From JANLQX01 sp031368215 (GTDB lineage: Bacteria; Actinomycetota; Acidimicrobiia; Acidimicrobiales; JANYDT01), in assembly GCA_031368215.1 (NCBI GenBank), contig JANLRD010000171.1, positions 21,044 to 85,043 on the forward strand: a stretch of DNA of 64,000 nt, in the 5' to 3' direction. The notes beneath the pieces were generated by a model, which was not told the origin of the DNA, ran no database searches, and saw nothing but the letters and a program-made list of their open reading frames with translations. Shown here piece after piece: positions 17,224 to 25,431 of the stretch. The translations under genes were made by a program, and so were the position numbers. Position 1 is the stretch's first letter. Every line of letters begins with the position of its first letter.

Positions 17224-18138
17224 CTACGCGGCAGGAATGACGCCGTAGGTCAGACCCTTGTCGGAGAGCCAGCGCCGGTAGTGGATCGCGCTCTTGTCGG
17301 CGCGGATCGGCGTTTCGGCACGTGGGTCGAGGGGGAGCCGCTTCGGATACTGGCTTTCGAGGATCGTCTTGTCCTGCCCGAAGATCAGCTGCTGGAAATG
17401 CCGAAGGGTGTTGTCGGTGCTCACGTCATCGACCATGGCGAGGAAGTTGTGGGCCCGGATGCGTTCCTCGGTCATCGGCTGGTTGAACAGCGCGATCACG
17501 TCCATGCGGCTCGGGTCGGCGTGCACCGACTTGTAGAGCATCACGCAGTACGGGTGGGGCACCCGATACGTGTAGTTGGTGACCTGGCCACCGGCGGCGC
17601 TCGCCGCGGCAACCGGTTGGTAGAACTTGCAACCCGTTGCCAGCACCTGGGCCTCGGTCGTCTCGACGTTGTACTCGACCACTTCGGTGCGCGGCTCGAT
17701 GCCGAGAAGTCCGGTGTGCACGTACGGGAAGTGGCCCATGTCGAGGAAATTCTCCACCGCACGCGGTGCGGAGACGCTGACCATCAGGCTCCCGCCGTTG
17801 AGGATCCGACGGTCGGCTTCGTCGCACTCCGGGATGTCGAAGATCTCGTGGTCCGGATTGCCGAGCGTGGTCCAGAGATACCCGAACTTGACTCGTGTCG
17901 GGAGTGGATCGGTCACCGTCGTGGGGTCCATCTCCGCACCTGCGGCCGAGCCGACCAGACCGGAGGGATCGGCCTCACTCGCCCAGACGAATGGTCGGCC
18001 AACGCTGTCGCGGGTGTAGCTGATCGCCTGGCCGAGGAGCAACGTGCGGTGAAGCCGGAACGGGACAACTTCATCAAGCGCGCTCAGCGGGTGCCATTCG
18101 TGGAGGACCACAGGGTCGACGAGTACAGGCGAACACAC
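17224..18138 (-). CDS. Rieske-less non-heme iron oxygenase subunit (NdmC-like)
   Basis: 304 residues with a GTG start. The C-terminal two thirds are a Rieske-oxygenase catalytic domain with the iron site NFLDMGHFPYVH (Asn130, Asp133, His136, His141), the YNVETTEAQVLATGCKFYQP strand region and a family-typical end QADKS-like IRADKSAIHYRRWLSDKG. The N-terminal part has the entry strand EWHPLSALDEVVPFRLHRTLLLGQ but then skips the entire cluster-binding region: there is no CxH or CxxH pair. NdmC of Pseudomonas putida CBB5 is the known precedent of an oxygenase without its Rieske domain, fed by the extra Rieske on NdmD. The downstream gene supplies exactly that extra Rieske domain. Iron ligands are intact, so I think it is functional and not decayed. 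Confidence 0.88.
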   Translation of the reverse strand: MCSPVLVDPVVLHEWHPLSALDEVVPFRLHRTLLLGQAISYTRDSVGRPFVWASEADPSGLVGSAAGAEMDPTTVTDPLPTRVKFGYLWTTLGNPDHEIFDIPECDEADRRILNGGSLMVSVSAPRAVENFLDMGHFPYVHTGLLGIEPRTEVVEYNVETTEAQVLATGCKFYQPVAAASAAGGQVTNYTYRVPHPYCVMLYKSVHADPSRMDVIALFNQPMTEERIRAHNFLAMVDDVSTDNTLRHFQQLIFGQDKTILESQYPKRLPLDPRAETPIRADKSAIHYRRWLSDKGLTYGVIPAA

Positions 18139-18228
18139 GGGTCCAATATTGCACTCTCACAGCGCCGGCACCGCCGAGGGGCGGGCCTCCGTCCACCGGA
18201 CCACTACGCAGCGGCGCAGCCCGGCTCC

Positions 18229-18234
18229 TACGCT
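18229..18234 (+). promoter_or_regulatory. pgm: Candidate -10 element (TACGCT) of a leaderless promoter for pgm
   Basis: TACGCT fits the actinobacterial TANNNT -10 consensus and ends 7 nt before the ATG at 18242. No Shine-Dalgarno sequence is visible before that ATG. Together these suggest a leaderless transcript. It is only a sequence-pattern call. Confidence 0.35.
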
Positions 18235-18241
18235 GGCCGCC

Positions 18242-19891
18242 ATGAGCTCTCCCCGTGCCGGTCAACGTGCCCAGATCTCCGACCTCGAGGACATCGCGCA
18301 GCTCGTCACGTCGTACTACTCGCTGAGCCCTGACCTCTCCGATCCGGCGCAGCGTGTCGCGTTCGGGACGTCGGGACACCGCGGGTCCAGCCTGGACGGC
18401 GCGTTCAACGACGCCCACATCGCGGCAACCACGCAGGCGATCTGCGAATACCGCCAGGGACAGGGCATCGGTGGTCCGCTCTTCCTCGGTCGCGACACCC
18501 ATGCGCTGAGCGTCCCCGCCCACGCGACCGCGCTCGAAGTGCTCGCCGCGAACGGAGTCACGACGATGGTCGACGCCGCCGACCGCTACGCACCGACACC
18601 CGCCGTCTCGCACGCCATCATCGCGATGAACCGGGGACGCGCAGCGACGGACACCGGGCGTGCTGATGGCATCGTCGTCACCCCGTCGCACAACCCACCC
18701 CGCGATGGCGGGTTCAAGTACAACCCTCCGCATGGCGGTCCTGCCGACACCGATGCCACGGGATGGATCGCCGGCCGGGCGAACGAGATCCTCGAAGCGG
18801 GCGGCAAGGGCATCAAGCGCATCAGTCTCGCCCGAGCCATCACGGCCGACACTACGTACACGTACGATTACCTCGGCACATACGTCGATGATCTCCCGAA
18901 CGTCGTCGACCTCGATGCCATACGCGCCGCCGGCATCCGAATCGGTGCAGATCCGCTCGGTGGAGCGAGCGTCGACTACTGGGGCGCTATCGCGGAACGA
19001 CATCGACTCGACCTCACCGTCATCAACCCTGTCGTGGACCCCACGTGGCGCTTCATGACCCTCGATTGGGACGGCAAGATCCGGATGGACTGCTCGTCAC
19101 CCAACGCCATGGCATCACTCATCGCCAACCGTGATGCGTTCCAGATCTCGACCGGCAACGACGCGGATTCCGACCGCCATGGCATTGTCACGCCCGATGG
19201 CGGGCTGATGAACCCCAACCACTTCCTCGCGGTGGCGATCGACTACCTGTTCTCACACCGGAGCGGATGGCGGGGCGACTGCGCAATCGGTAAGACGCTC
19301 GTGTCCTCATCGATGATCGACCGGGTGGCGGGAGTGTTGGGGCGCCGCCTCATCGAAGTCCCGGTCGGCTTCAAGTGGTTCGTGCCGGGGTTGTCCGACG
19401 GATCGATCGGCTTTGGTGGGGAAGAGTCGGCCGGGGCATCGTTCCTCCGCAAGGACGGCAGCGTATGGACCACCGACAAGGACGGGATCATCCTGTGCCT
19501 CCTTGCTGCCGAGATTCTGGCCATCACCGGTTCATCACCGAGCGAGCACTACCGCCGTCTCACCGACTCCTTCGGTGACCCCGCCTACGCGCGCGTCGAT
19601 GCGCCGGCGACGCGTGATCAAAAGGCCGTGCTCGCGAAGCTCGCCCCGGAACAGGTCACCGCGACGATGCTCGCCGGCGAGGCGATCACCGCGAAGCTCA
19701 CCGCCGCGCCCGGGAACGGCGCGACCATCGGCGGGCTCAAGGTCAGCACCGAGAACGCCTGGTTCGCGGCACGCCCCAGCGGCACCGAAGACGTCTACAA
19801 GATCTACGCGGAATCCTTCCGAGGGCCCGAGCACCTCGTCGAGGTCCAGGCCGCGGCACGGGCACTCGTGAGCGAAGTCCTCGGCGCCTGA
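18242..19891 (+). CDS. pgm: Phosphoglucomutase (alpha-D-glucose phosphate-specific)
   Basis: 549 residues, close to the family length of 545. All four active-site loops are present: substrate entry FGTSGHRGSSLDGAFND, the phosphoserine loop TPSHNPPRDGGFKYNPPHGGPADTD, metal loop DADSDRHGIVTPDGG, sugar loop GEESAGASFLR, and phosphate loop ARPSGTEDVYKIYAE. It interconverts glucose 1-phosphate and glucose 6-phosphate, providing glucose 1-phosphate for dTDP- and UDP-sugars, so it may feed the polysaccharide locus a few kb away. I chose the ATG at 18242 over an upstream in-frame start at 18149 because homologous sequence begins at about MSSPRAGQRAQ. It is divergent from the Rieske-less oxygenase gene. 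Confidence 0.95.
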   Translation: MSSPRAGQRAQISDLEDIAQLVTSYYSLSPDLSDPAQRVAFGTSGHRGSSLDGAFNDAHIAATTQAICEYRQGQGIGGPLFLGRDTHALSVPAHATALEVLAANGVTTMVDAADRYAPTPAVSHAIIAMNRGRAATDTGRADGIVVTPSHNPPRDGGFKYNPPHGGPADTDATGWIAGRANEILEAGGKGIKRISLARAITADTTYTYDYLGTYVDDLPNVVDLDAIRAAGIRIGADPLGGASVDYWGAIAERHRLDLTVINPVVDPTWRFMTLDWDGKIRMDCSSPNAMASLIANRDAFQISTGNDADSDRHGIVTPDGGLMNPNHFLAVAIDYLFSHRSGWRGDCAIGKTLVSSSMIDRVAGVLGRRLIEVPVGFKWFVPGLSDGSIGFGGEESAGASFLRKDGSVWTTDKDGIILCLLAAEILAITGSSPSEHYRRLTDSFGDPAYARVDAPATRDQKAVLAKLAPEQVTATMLAGEAITAKLTAAPGNGATIGGLKVSTENAWFAARPSGTEDVYKIYAESFRGPEHLVEVQAAARALVSEVLGA

Positions 19892-19982
19892 GGGCATCTC
19901 GACTTCCCGAGTTCTGCGGAGCGCCCCATGACGGTTACCCGCAATTCGTCTGGCCGACACGTTGCCGAACCAGCCTGGGTAC

Positions 19983-21065
19983 ATGACCTTCAAGAGAATT
20001 CTCCGCCTGGCGGCTGTTTCAGGGACCCTACTGGGGCTTTCGGTTGTGTCGATCGTGTCCGGCACGTCGGCAACGGCACAGACAGCCGACGAGAAGTTCA
20101 GCGTTGGCTTGATCGGTGACTACAACTACGGGCCGCTCAACGGAGCGTTGTGGCAGGAGAGCGGGCGAATGATCGCCAACATCAACGCCAACAAGCCGAG
20201 CTTCGTCATCCACAACGGAGACATCAAGGCCGGAAGTTCCGAGTGCACCGACGCCGTCGTCACTGCGACCAAGGCACAGTTCGACAGCTTCACGATGCCG
20301 CTCGTCTACCTCTTCGGTGACAATGAGTGGACCGACTGCCACCGCATCCTGTCGAGCAACCCGAGGTCCGCATTCGGTGATCCATTCGAACGGCTCGAGA
20401 ACCTGCGGACGACCTTTTACTCGTCGAACCGCACCCAGGGAACGAACCCGTTCACGGTCACCCGACAGGCCGACGTGGATCAGCAGTTCCCGAGCTACGT
20501 CGAGAACGTCCGATGGAAGCGCGGACCGGTCATGTTCATCGGTCTGAACATCCCGGGGAGCAACAACAACTGCGAGAGTCCATATCAGGCAACCAGAGTT
20601 CCGAGCCTCTACGAGTGCAAGGTTCGGGAACCCGCAGTCCTCAAGTGGTTGAGCGACTCCTTCGCCGAGGCAAAGCGACTGCGGGCGAAGGCGGTGTTCA
20701 TCGCCATGCAGGGGAATCCGGACTTCGAGAACAAGAACGTTGATATGCCCACGTACGACAACAACGGGTACAAGCGGTTCCTGAAGACTCTCCAAAACGA
20801 AGTCGTTCAGTTTCCCGGGCAGGTGGTGCTCACGCATGGTGACAGCCACACACAGCACATCGACAAGCCACTGACCGACGTGATCGACGTTCGGGATCCT
20901 TCGGCGAAGGGCAAGGTCATCGGATCGCTTCTGCGGGTGGAGACGTTCGGCAACCCGGAGACCCACTGGGTCAAGATGACCGTCGACCCTGCTTCAAAGG
21001 ATCTCTTCACGTTCGAGCGGATGATCGTCGCGGGCAACCCTGCACCGAAGGCCCCGCCAAGCTGA
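19983..21065 (+). CDS. Secreted calcineurin-like phosphoesterase-type protein
   Basis: About 360 residues from the ATG at 19983 (MTFKRILRLAAVSG). A signal peptide runs to about residue 35 (SGTSATAQ-TADEKF). The mature part shows metallophosphoesterase-style blocks in order: SVGLIGDYNYG, FVIHNGDIKAG, VYLFGDNEWTDC, KAVFIAMQGNPDF and VLTHGDSHTQHID, which together resemble the D-x-H / GDx2D / GDNx / H / GDxH series, though the first DxH is altered to GDYNYG. So the fold is likely and hydrolase activity possible; the substrate is unknown. It is a single gene between pgm and the dioxygenase, with 90 bp upstream spacing. Confidence 0.75.
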   Translation: MTFKRILRLAAVSGTLLGLSVVSIVSGTSATAQTADEKFSVGLIGDYNYGPLNGALWQESGRMIANINANKPSFVIHNGDIKAGSSECTDAVVTATKAQFDSFTMPLVYLFGDNEWTDCHRILSSNPRSAFGDPFERLENLRTTFYSSNRTQGTNPFTVTRQADVDQQFPSYVENVRWKRGPVMFIGLNIPGSNNNCESPYQATRVPSLYECKVREPAVLKWLSDSFAEAKRLRAKAVFIAMQGNPDFENKNVDMPTYDNNGYKRFLKTLQNEVVQFPGQVVLTHGDSHTQHIDKPLTDVIDVRDPSAKGKVIGSLLRVETFGNPETHWVKMTVDPASKDLFTFERMIVAGNPAPKAPPS

Positions 21066-21136
21066 CGCGATGGTCAATCGGAACGGCAGAATGGCCGTGT
21101 GCACCAAAGGGTGCTGAGCGTGAGCAGGAGGCCAAC

Positions 21137-21991
21137 GTGTTGAGTCGGAAGACCGGCTATCTCACCGTTCGTGACCGCGAAGACGCGGACATCCCGCTCG
21201 CCACCCATGAACTCCAGGGTGAGGGCTTCACACTCCTGTCCCAGGTGTTCTCACCGACAGAGGTAGGCGCGCTCGCCGACGAGATCTCCTCCGTGTTCGA
21301 CGAGGTTGAGCCTGACATCCGTTCGACCCGTGCCGCCGATGGCCACTTCGAGCCGTTCCGTTACGAAATGCTCAACCGGAGCGCTCTGTCCCAGCGGGCG
21401 ATCGGCCATCGGGCGATCCTGTCGGTCATCGAGCCGCTCCTCGGCGAGGATTGCCACGTCATAGCGAACACCGCGTGGCGCCAGCCGGCCGACGACGACC
21501 GGCACGGCGGACGCTTCTGGCACATCGATTCCGGTCCCCACGTCCCCCGTCCTGCCGAGGTTCCCTGGGACGAACGAATCCCCTATCCGATCTTCGCCGT
21601 GGCCGCTCACATCTTCTTGATCGACTGTCCACTCGAATGCGGGCCGACGGGCGTGATCCCCAAGAGCCACACATCTGGCCAGGCACCTCCTCGTGATCGC
21701 GCTGGGGACGACACGCTCACGTGGAACGGTGTCGGCCCGGAGCCGATCGTCGCCAAGGCCGGTGATGTGTCGTTGTTCGTCTCCGACGCCTGGCACCGTC
21801 GCCTGCCCAGTCTCGAGGGCGACCCCGGCCGGTTCTTCCTCCAGGTGCACTACGGACGACGTGACCTTGCCCAGCGACTCCGGACGACCGACCGGGCGAA
21901 CCATTTGTCCCACGCAGCGATCGAGCGGGCAACAACGCCGCGGGAGCGGTCACTCATCGGCCTGCACAAGCCGGGCTTCTACGACGGGTAG
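21137..21991 (+). CDS. Phytanoyl-CoA dioxygenase (PhyH)-family protein
   Basis: 284 residues from a GTG preceded by AGGAGG at the right distance. The 2-oxoglutarate/Fe(II) triad is visible: FWHIDSGPH (HxD) near residue 130, the distal His in SDAWHRRLPS near 220, and the Arg candidate in GRFFLQVHYGRRD after it. The sequence GPTGVIPKSHTSGQAPP is the PhyH signature (PGSHK-type). The family hydroxylates CoA esters or other small molecules next to a carbonyl. It is convergent with the chimeric DUF35 fragment only 14 bp away. Confidence 0.85.
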   Translation: MLSRKTGYLTVRDREDADIPLATHELQGEGFTLLSQVFSPTEVGALADEISSVFDEVEPDIRSTRAADGHFEPFRYEMLNRSALSQRAIGHRAILSVIEPLLGEDCHVIANTAWRQPADDDRHGGRFWHIDSGPHVPRPAEVPWDERIPYPIFAVAAHIFLIDCPLECGPTGVIPKSHTSGQAPPRDRAGDDTLTWNGVGPEPIVAKAGDVSLFVSDAWHRRLPSLEGDPGRFFLQVHYGRRDLAQRLRTTDRANHLSHAAIERATTPRERSLIGLHKPGFYDG

Positions 21992-22005
21992 GGCCGAGCG
22001 AGGAG

Positions 22006-22551
22006 TCACGACCCGCCCACGGGAGTTGGGCGGAACCGATAGATCGCCGGCCCGTCCGCAGTCGGGTGGAACACCACGGAAACCGCCATGCCGATGTGAA
22101 CGTCGTCGACGTCACAGCCGACGATGTTGGTCAGGACACGAGGACCTTCGTCCAACTCGACGTAGGCCACGACGTAGGGGCCGTGCTCCGCCCACACGCC
22201 CGCACCCTTTCGAGTGATCGAGAACGAGTAGATGGTTCCCCGGCCCGACGCCGGCACCCATTCGACCGACGACGACGCGCACAGCGGGCAGAAGCTCTTC
22301 GGATACCAGAGCGTTGCTCCGCACTCCACACAGCGCGGAAGCACGAGCTGTCCGACCGCAGTCGCGGTGTCGAAACCGTTACGGCTATCGGGAACGATCG
22401 CGATCACGACCCGACCCGGCGTATCGAGATGACGTACGAAAGCGGCCCGCTGCTCGGTGTCCCCCAGGGGCGAACCTCGACCGCGAGCCTCGGTAGAGTC
22501 ATGAGTCTCCCATCCAAAGGCTTGGGACGCCACGGTTGGCAGAAGCGCCAC
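22006..22551 (-). pseudogene. Chimeric frame: PPOX-family C-terminal fragment joined to a truncated DUF35 (Zn-ribbon/OB) protein
   Basis: An open frame of 181 codons made of two unrelated pieces. The first (about 22366-22500) matches the C-terminal part of the PPOX-type protein at 6520-7041 (LDTPGRVVIAIVPDSRNGFD). At 22365/22366 it switches in frame to the last 115 residues of the DUF35 protein at 41928-42350 (ATAVGQLVLPRCVECGATL). The 345-bp DUF35 part is 98.8% identical to that gene. The zinc ribbon (CVEC ... CPLC) and OB fold are complete, but the first 22 residues of DUF35 and most of the PPOX domain are missing. No start codon with a convincing ribosome-binding site was found. I read it as a recombination product, probably not functional, though an expressed Zn-ribbon protein cannot be excluded. 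Confidence 0.75.
22021..22365 (-). repeat. 345-bp direct repeat, left copy (3' part of DUF35 gene)
   Basis: Aligns without gaps to 41943-42287 (constant offset 19922). I count 4 mismatches: 22027, 22138, 22249 and 22252. Both copies are in the same orientation and enclose the exopolysaccharide locus. This copy ends abruptly at the junction with the PPOX-like fragment. Confidence 0.95.
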
Positions 22552-22615
22552 GGATCAGCGAACAATCCGGAGCGCGCCACCTCAAGTCTGGTGCGAGACA
22601 GCCGATGTAGGTTTC

Positions 22616-23803
22616 GTGCGCGCACGAACCAAGTGGACACGAAGCGGGCGCACCGGGACGTTCGCGGTGATCGTCGCGCCCCTCTTGCTTCTCGCCGCTG
22701 CGATGCCGTTCCCCGATCAAGGCGTGTTCGCCTCGAGAACGCCAACTCGGTCCCGCCGGCTGCCAGCGTCGTTCCGAGCCGAAGGGCGCCGAACGCGACT
22801 GCCGAACCTGGCGCTGATGTTGAGCGACGAACGGACGACCCCGCCGCAGGCCCCAAGCACGATCGTCACTGCATGGCCTCGCGAACTCGCCACGACGGCG
22901 TCGCCTTCCACGTCATCGCCTCGAGCGATGACGCCCGCGTCTGGCGAGCTGTTCTTCGCCTCGGACCGCTCGGGTAACTTCGAGGTCTACGCAATGCGTC
23001 CCGATGGTTCGTCGGTGCGTCGCCTCACGACTGACAGTGCTTCGGACGCTTGGTGGCCCCGTCCATCTCCGGACCGAACTCGCGTGCTGTTCTACCGGAC
23101 TCCCACCGGAGTACATGACCTGGACTACAGCCGGACGCGCCTGTGGGTCATGAACTCGGATGGAACGGGCCAGCGCGAACTGCGGGCAGTCGGTTCGGAC
23201 GGCTGGGACCTGCAGGGGCATGCCGAGTGGTCTCCTGATGGGGAAAGCCTCGTCATGTTCGGCGGAGATCGATCGAACCCACAGATCTTCATCACTGACT
23301 CCTCGGGCCGATCGCCCCGTCAGATCACCCAACGACCGGGTACAAATCTTGATCCGTCGTTCAGCCCAGACGGCAGCGCGGTGGCCTTCGTTGGATGTCC
23401 GCAGGCGACGTGTTATCCCCTCGACTACGAGATCTATGTGTTGTCGCTGGCCACGTTGTCAGTGGAGCGGATCACGGATGACCGACTTCGAGATCACGAC
23501 CCCGCGTTCTCGCCCGACGGTCGCACCATGGCTTGGCTCACGCAATTCGAGTCCGCTGGCGAGAAAGGACCGGGTGTGTGGGACGTCCGCCTGGCCTCGC
23601 TGCATTCGGGCGATGCACCGCGCCGGCTCTTCGGGGGTCGGGACATCACCAGCAGACCCGTGTGGGGAACGAACGATTCGCTGTTTGTGCACCGGCTCGT
23701 GGTCGGCGTCGATCCAAACTTTCAGATCTATCGAGTCAATATCGACGGAACCTCGAGTAGGCGCCTCACCGACTCGCGAAGTTCCAACGAGTACCCCGGC
23801 TGA
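22616..23803 (+). CDS. Secreted or anchored TolB-like beta-propeller (PD40 repeat) protein
   Basis: 395 residues from a GTG. An N-terminal hydrophobic segment (FAVIVAPLLLLAAAMPF) serves as signal or anchor, then a disordered Pro/Ser/Arg-rich stretch to about residue 105. The propeller follows, with repeated SPDG cores: GELFFASDRSGNFEVYAMRPDGS, HAEWSPDGESLVMFGG, DPSFSPDGSAVAFVG, DPAFSPDGRTMAWL. It is a clear paralogue of the next gene, which points at it tail to tail with 16 bp between them (shared blocks DRSGNFEVY, QGHAEWSPDG, DRLRDHDP). Such propellers in the periplasm or outside the membrane bind protein or glycan partners; the exact role is unknown. It is the left-most gene of the polysaccharide region. 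Confidence 0.82.
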   Translation: MRARTKWTRSGRTGTFAVIVAPLLLLAAAMPFPDQGVFASRTPTRSRRLPASFRAEGRRTRLPNLALMLSDERTTPPQAPSTIVTAWPRELATTASPSTSSPRAMTPASGELFFASDRSGNFEVYAMRPDGSSVRRLTTDSASDAWWPRPSPDRTRVLFYRTPTGVHDLDYSRTRLWVMNSDGTGQRELRAVGSDGWDLQGHAEWSPDGESLVMFGGDRSNPQIFITDSSGRSPRQITQRPGTNLDPSFSPDGSAVAFVGCPQATCYPLDYEIYVLSLATLSVERITDDRLRDHDPAFSPDGRTMAWLTQFESAGEKGPGVWDVRLASLHSGDAPRRLFGGRDITSRPVWGTNDSLFVHRLVVGVDPNFQIYRVNIDGTSSRRLTDSRSSNEYPG

Positions 23804-23819
23804 CCCACGCCTTCTGGTA

Positions 23820-24839
23820 TCACGCCGACGGATACTCCATGACATCGGGGCCCTGCGGGGCCAGTCGGCGCAGGCCCGAGCCATCTGCAGCGACAGAGAA
23901 TATTTGGAACTTCACCGCACCCGGCGCGAGGCGATGAAAGTATATACGCTTACCATCTTTTGACCACTCGGGTCGGCTGTTGATGGCGCGATCCTTGATG
24001 AGGCGGCGCACATCGGCGCCTTTGATGTCGGACACTCTGATGTCCCACACCGGGGGCTTGCCCGAGATCTCTGTCAGCCAAGCGAACCGGTTGCCGTCCG
24101 GGGAGTAGTACGGGTCATGGTCACGGAGCCGATCGTTCGTCACCCGTGTGACCTTGCCCCCGTTGATCGGGATCGTCAGCACCTCGTAGTCGTGGGGCTT
24201 GCAGTACGACTTCGGGCAACCTATGAATACTATGCGGCGTCCGTCCGGTGAATAGCTCGGGTCGAGATTCGTTCCTCCGCGGCGAGACACGTTCATTGGG
24301 TTCTGGCCGGTCGCCGATGTCACGTAGATCTGCGGACTGAGGCGGCTGCCGCCGAACATGACAAGGTTCGCGCCATCTGGGGACCATTCGGCGTGCCCCT
24401 GCTGCCGCCAACCGTTCGCATGTCGGCCGCGAAGCAAAGTGATGGATGAACCGTCTGCGGCCATCACCCACAACGTCGCTTTGGTGTAGTCGCGGTCGTG
24501 GGAACCTCTTGGAGTCCTATAGAGGAGGATGTGTCGCCGATCTGGCGAAATTCGACCCCACCACGAATCGAAACGCGCATCGTCAGTGAGCTGACGTACC
24601 TGAGTTCCATCGGCCGATGTCGAGTAGACCTCGAAGTTGCCAGAACGGTCGGAGTCGAACACCAGATACCCCGTTGGGACGGTGGTGCGAGATCGCGGCA
24701 GGGCAGTTATCGATGGATCGGGACCGGACACCGGCCATAAACCCATCAGCGTCGCAAACCCCAGCCCGGCCAGAACCGTCAGAAGCCCGATCACCACCAA
24801 GACAGACAGGATGACCCTGCGCTTTCCCCGCTTACGCAC
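23820..24839 (-). CDS. Membrane-anchored TolB-like beta-propeller (PD40 repeat) protein
   Basis: 339 residues from a GTG that overlaps the upstream acetyltransferase stop by 8 nt. A single membrane anchor (VILSVLVVIGLLTVLAGLGFA) is followed by a six-bladed-type propeller with SPDG/SKDG repeats (VFDSDRSGNFEVYS, HAEWSPDGANLVMFGG, DPSYSPDGRRIVFIG, DPYYSPDGNRFAWL, RPEWSKDGKRIYFH). It is the last gene of the 12-gene exopolysaccharide operon and a paralogue of the convergent gene at 22616-23803. A third propeller of this type is fused to the polymerase in the same operon. I infer an extracytoplasmic role in polymer assembly or sensing. Confidence 0.85.
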   Translation of the reverse strand: MRKRGKRRVILSVLVVIGLLTVLAGLGFATLMGLWPVSGPDPSITALPRSRTTVPTGYLVFDSDRSGNFEVYSTSADGTQVRQLTDDARFDSWWGRISPDRRHILLYRTPRGSHDRDYTKATLWVMAADGSSITLLRGRHANGWRQQGHAEWSPDGANLVMFGGSRLSPQIYVTSATGQNPMNVSRRGGTNLDPSYSPDGRRIVFIGCPKSYCKPHDYEVLTIPINGGKVTRVTNDRLRDHDPYYSPDGNRFAWLTEISGKPPVWDIRVSDIKGADVRRLIKDRAINSRPEWSKDGKRIYFHRLAPGAVKFQIFSVAADGSGLRRLAPQGPDVMEYPSA

Positions 24840-25431
24840 CGAGCAGCTCCGCCTGGGGTGCCACGACGGTTGACCCGGCTGCGATCGAACGCATCAGCAG
24901 AGCGTTCGCACCAACCCGGCAGCCATCCCCGAGAGTTATCGGCCCGAACACTTTCGCTCCGTCGAAGAGCGTGCAGTTCGAACCGATCACCGGGAAGCCA
25001 TCACGATCGGGGTCTCGAAAGCCGACGGTACCCACCGACACGCTCTTGAAGACCTTGACGTTTTCTCCGATGACCACGCCTGCTCCGATCGCGATGCCCA
25101 TTGGATGGGCCACGACGAACCCGGGACCAATCTGTGCCTGCGGGTAGATCTCCGCGCTGAACAGCACTACTCCGGTGAGTAACAAGAGTCGAGCGACGGG
25201 GAACCAGCCGCGCAAGTGTGCGGCGTGTGCGGCTCGGAAGGTCACGACAGAAAGGAATCCGGCCTGAGTAAGAACGTCGAATGTGCGGCGCAGCCCTCGA
25301 TTCTTGACGTGGTCGATTCCGATTAGGGCCTCAAAATCGGCGCGCAGGAGTTTGCGAACGGGACTGTCGTGGCGCAATCCTGCGTACTTCCGATCAGACC
25401 CGTCACCGCTGCTTTTCTCGCTTGTTGTCAC
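24832..25431 (-). CDS. Left-handed beta-helix acetyltransferase (serine O-acetyltransferase / CysE-like)
   Basis: 199 residues, GTG start overlapping the upstream stop as GTGA. An N-terminal helical region (residues 30-95) is followed by hexapeptide-repeat coils: AQIGPGFVVAHPMGIAIGAGVVIGENVKVF, then PVIGSNCTLFDGAKVFGPITLGDGCRVGANALL. The catalytic His in FVVAHPMG is present. In polysaccharide loci such enzymes put acetyl groups on sugars, while CysE makes O-acetylserine. The genomic setting favours sugar or glycan acetylation. The protein is soluble or peripheral (one short hydrophobic stretch near LLLLTGVVLF). Confidence 0.82.
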   Translation of the reverse strand: MTTSEKSSGDGSDRKYAGLRHDSPVRKLLRADFEALIGIDHVKNRGLRRTFDVLTQAGFLSVVTFRAAHAAHLRGWFPVARLLLLTGVVLFSAEIYPQAQIGPGFVVAHPMGIAIGAGVVIGENVKVFKSVSVGTVGFRDPDRDGFPVIGSNCTLFDGAKVFGPITLGDGCRVGANALLMRSIAAGSTVVAPQAELLGA

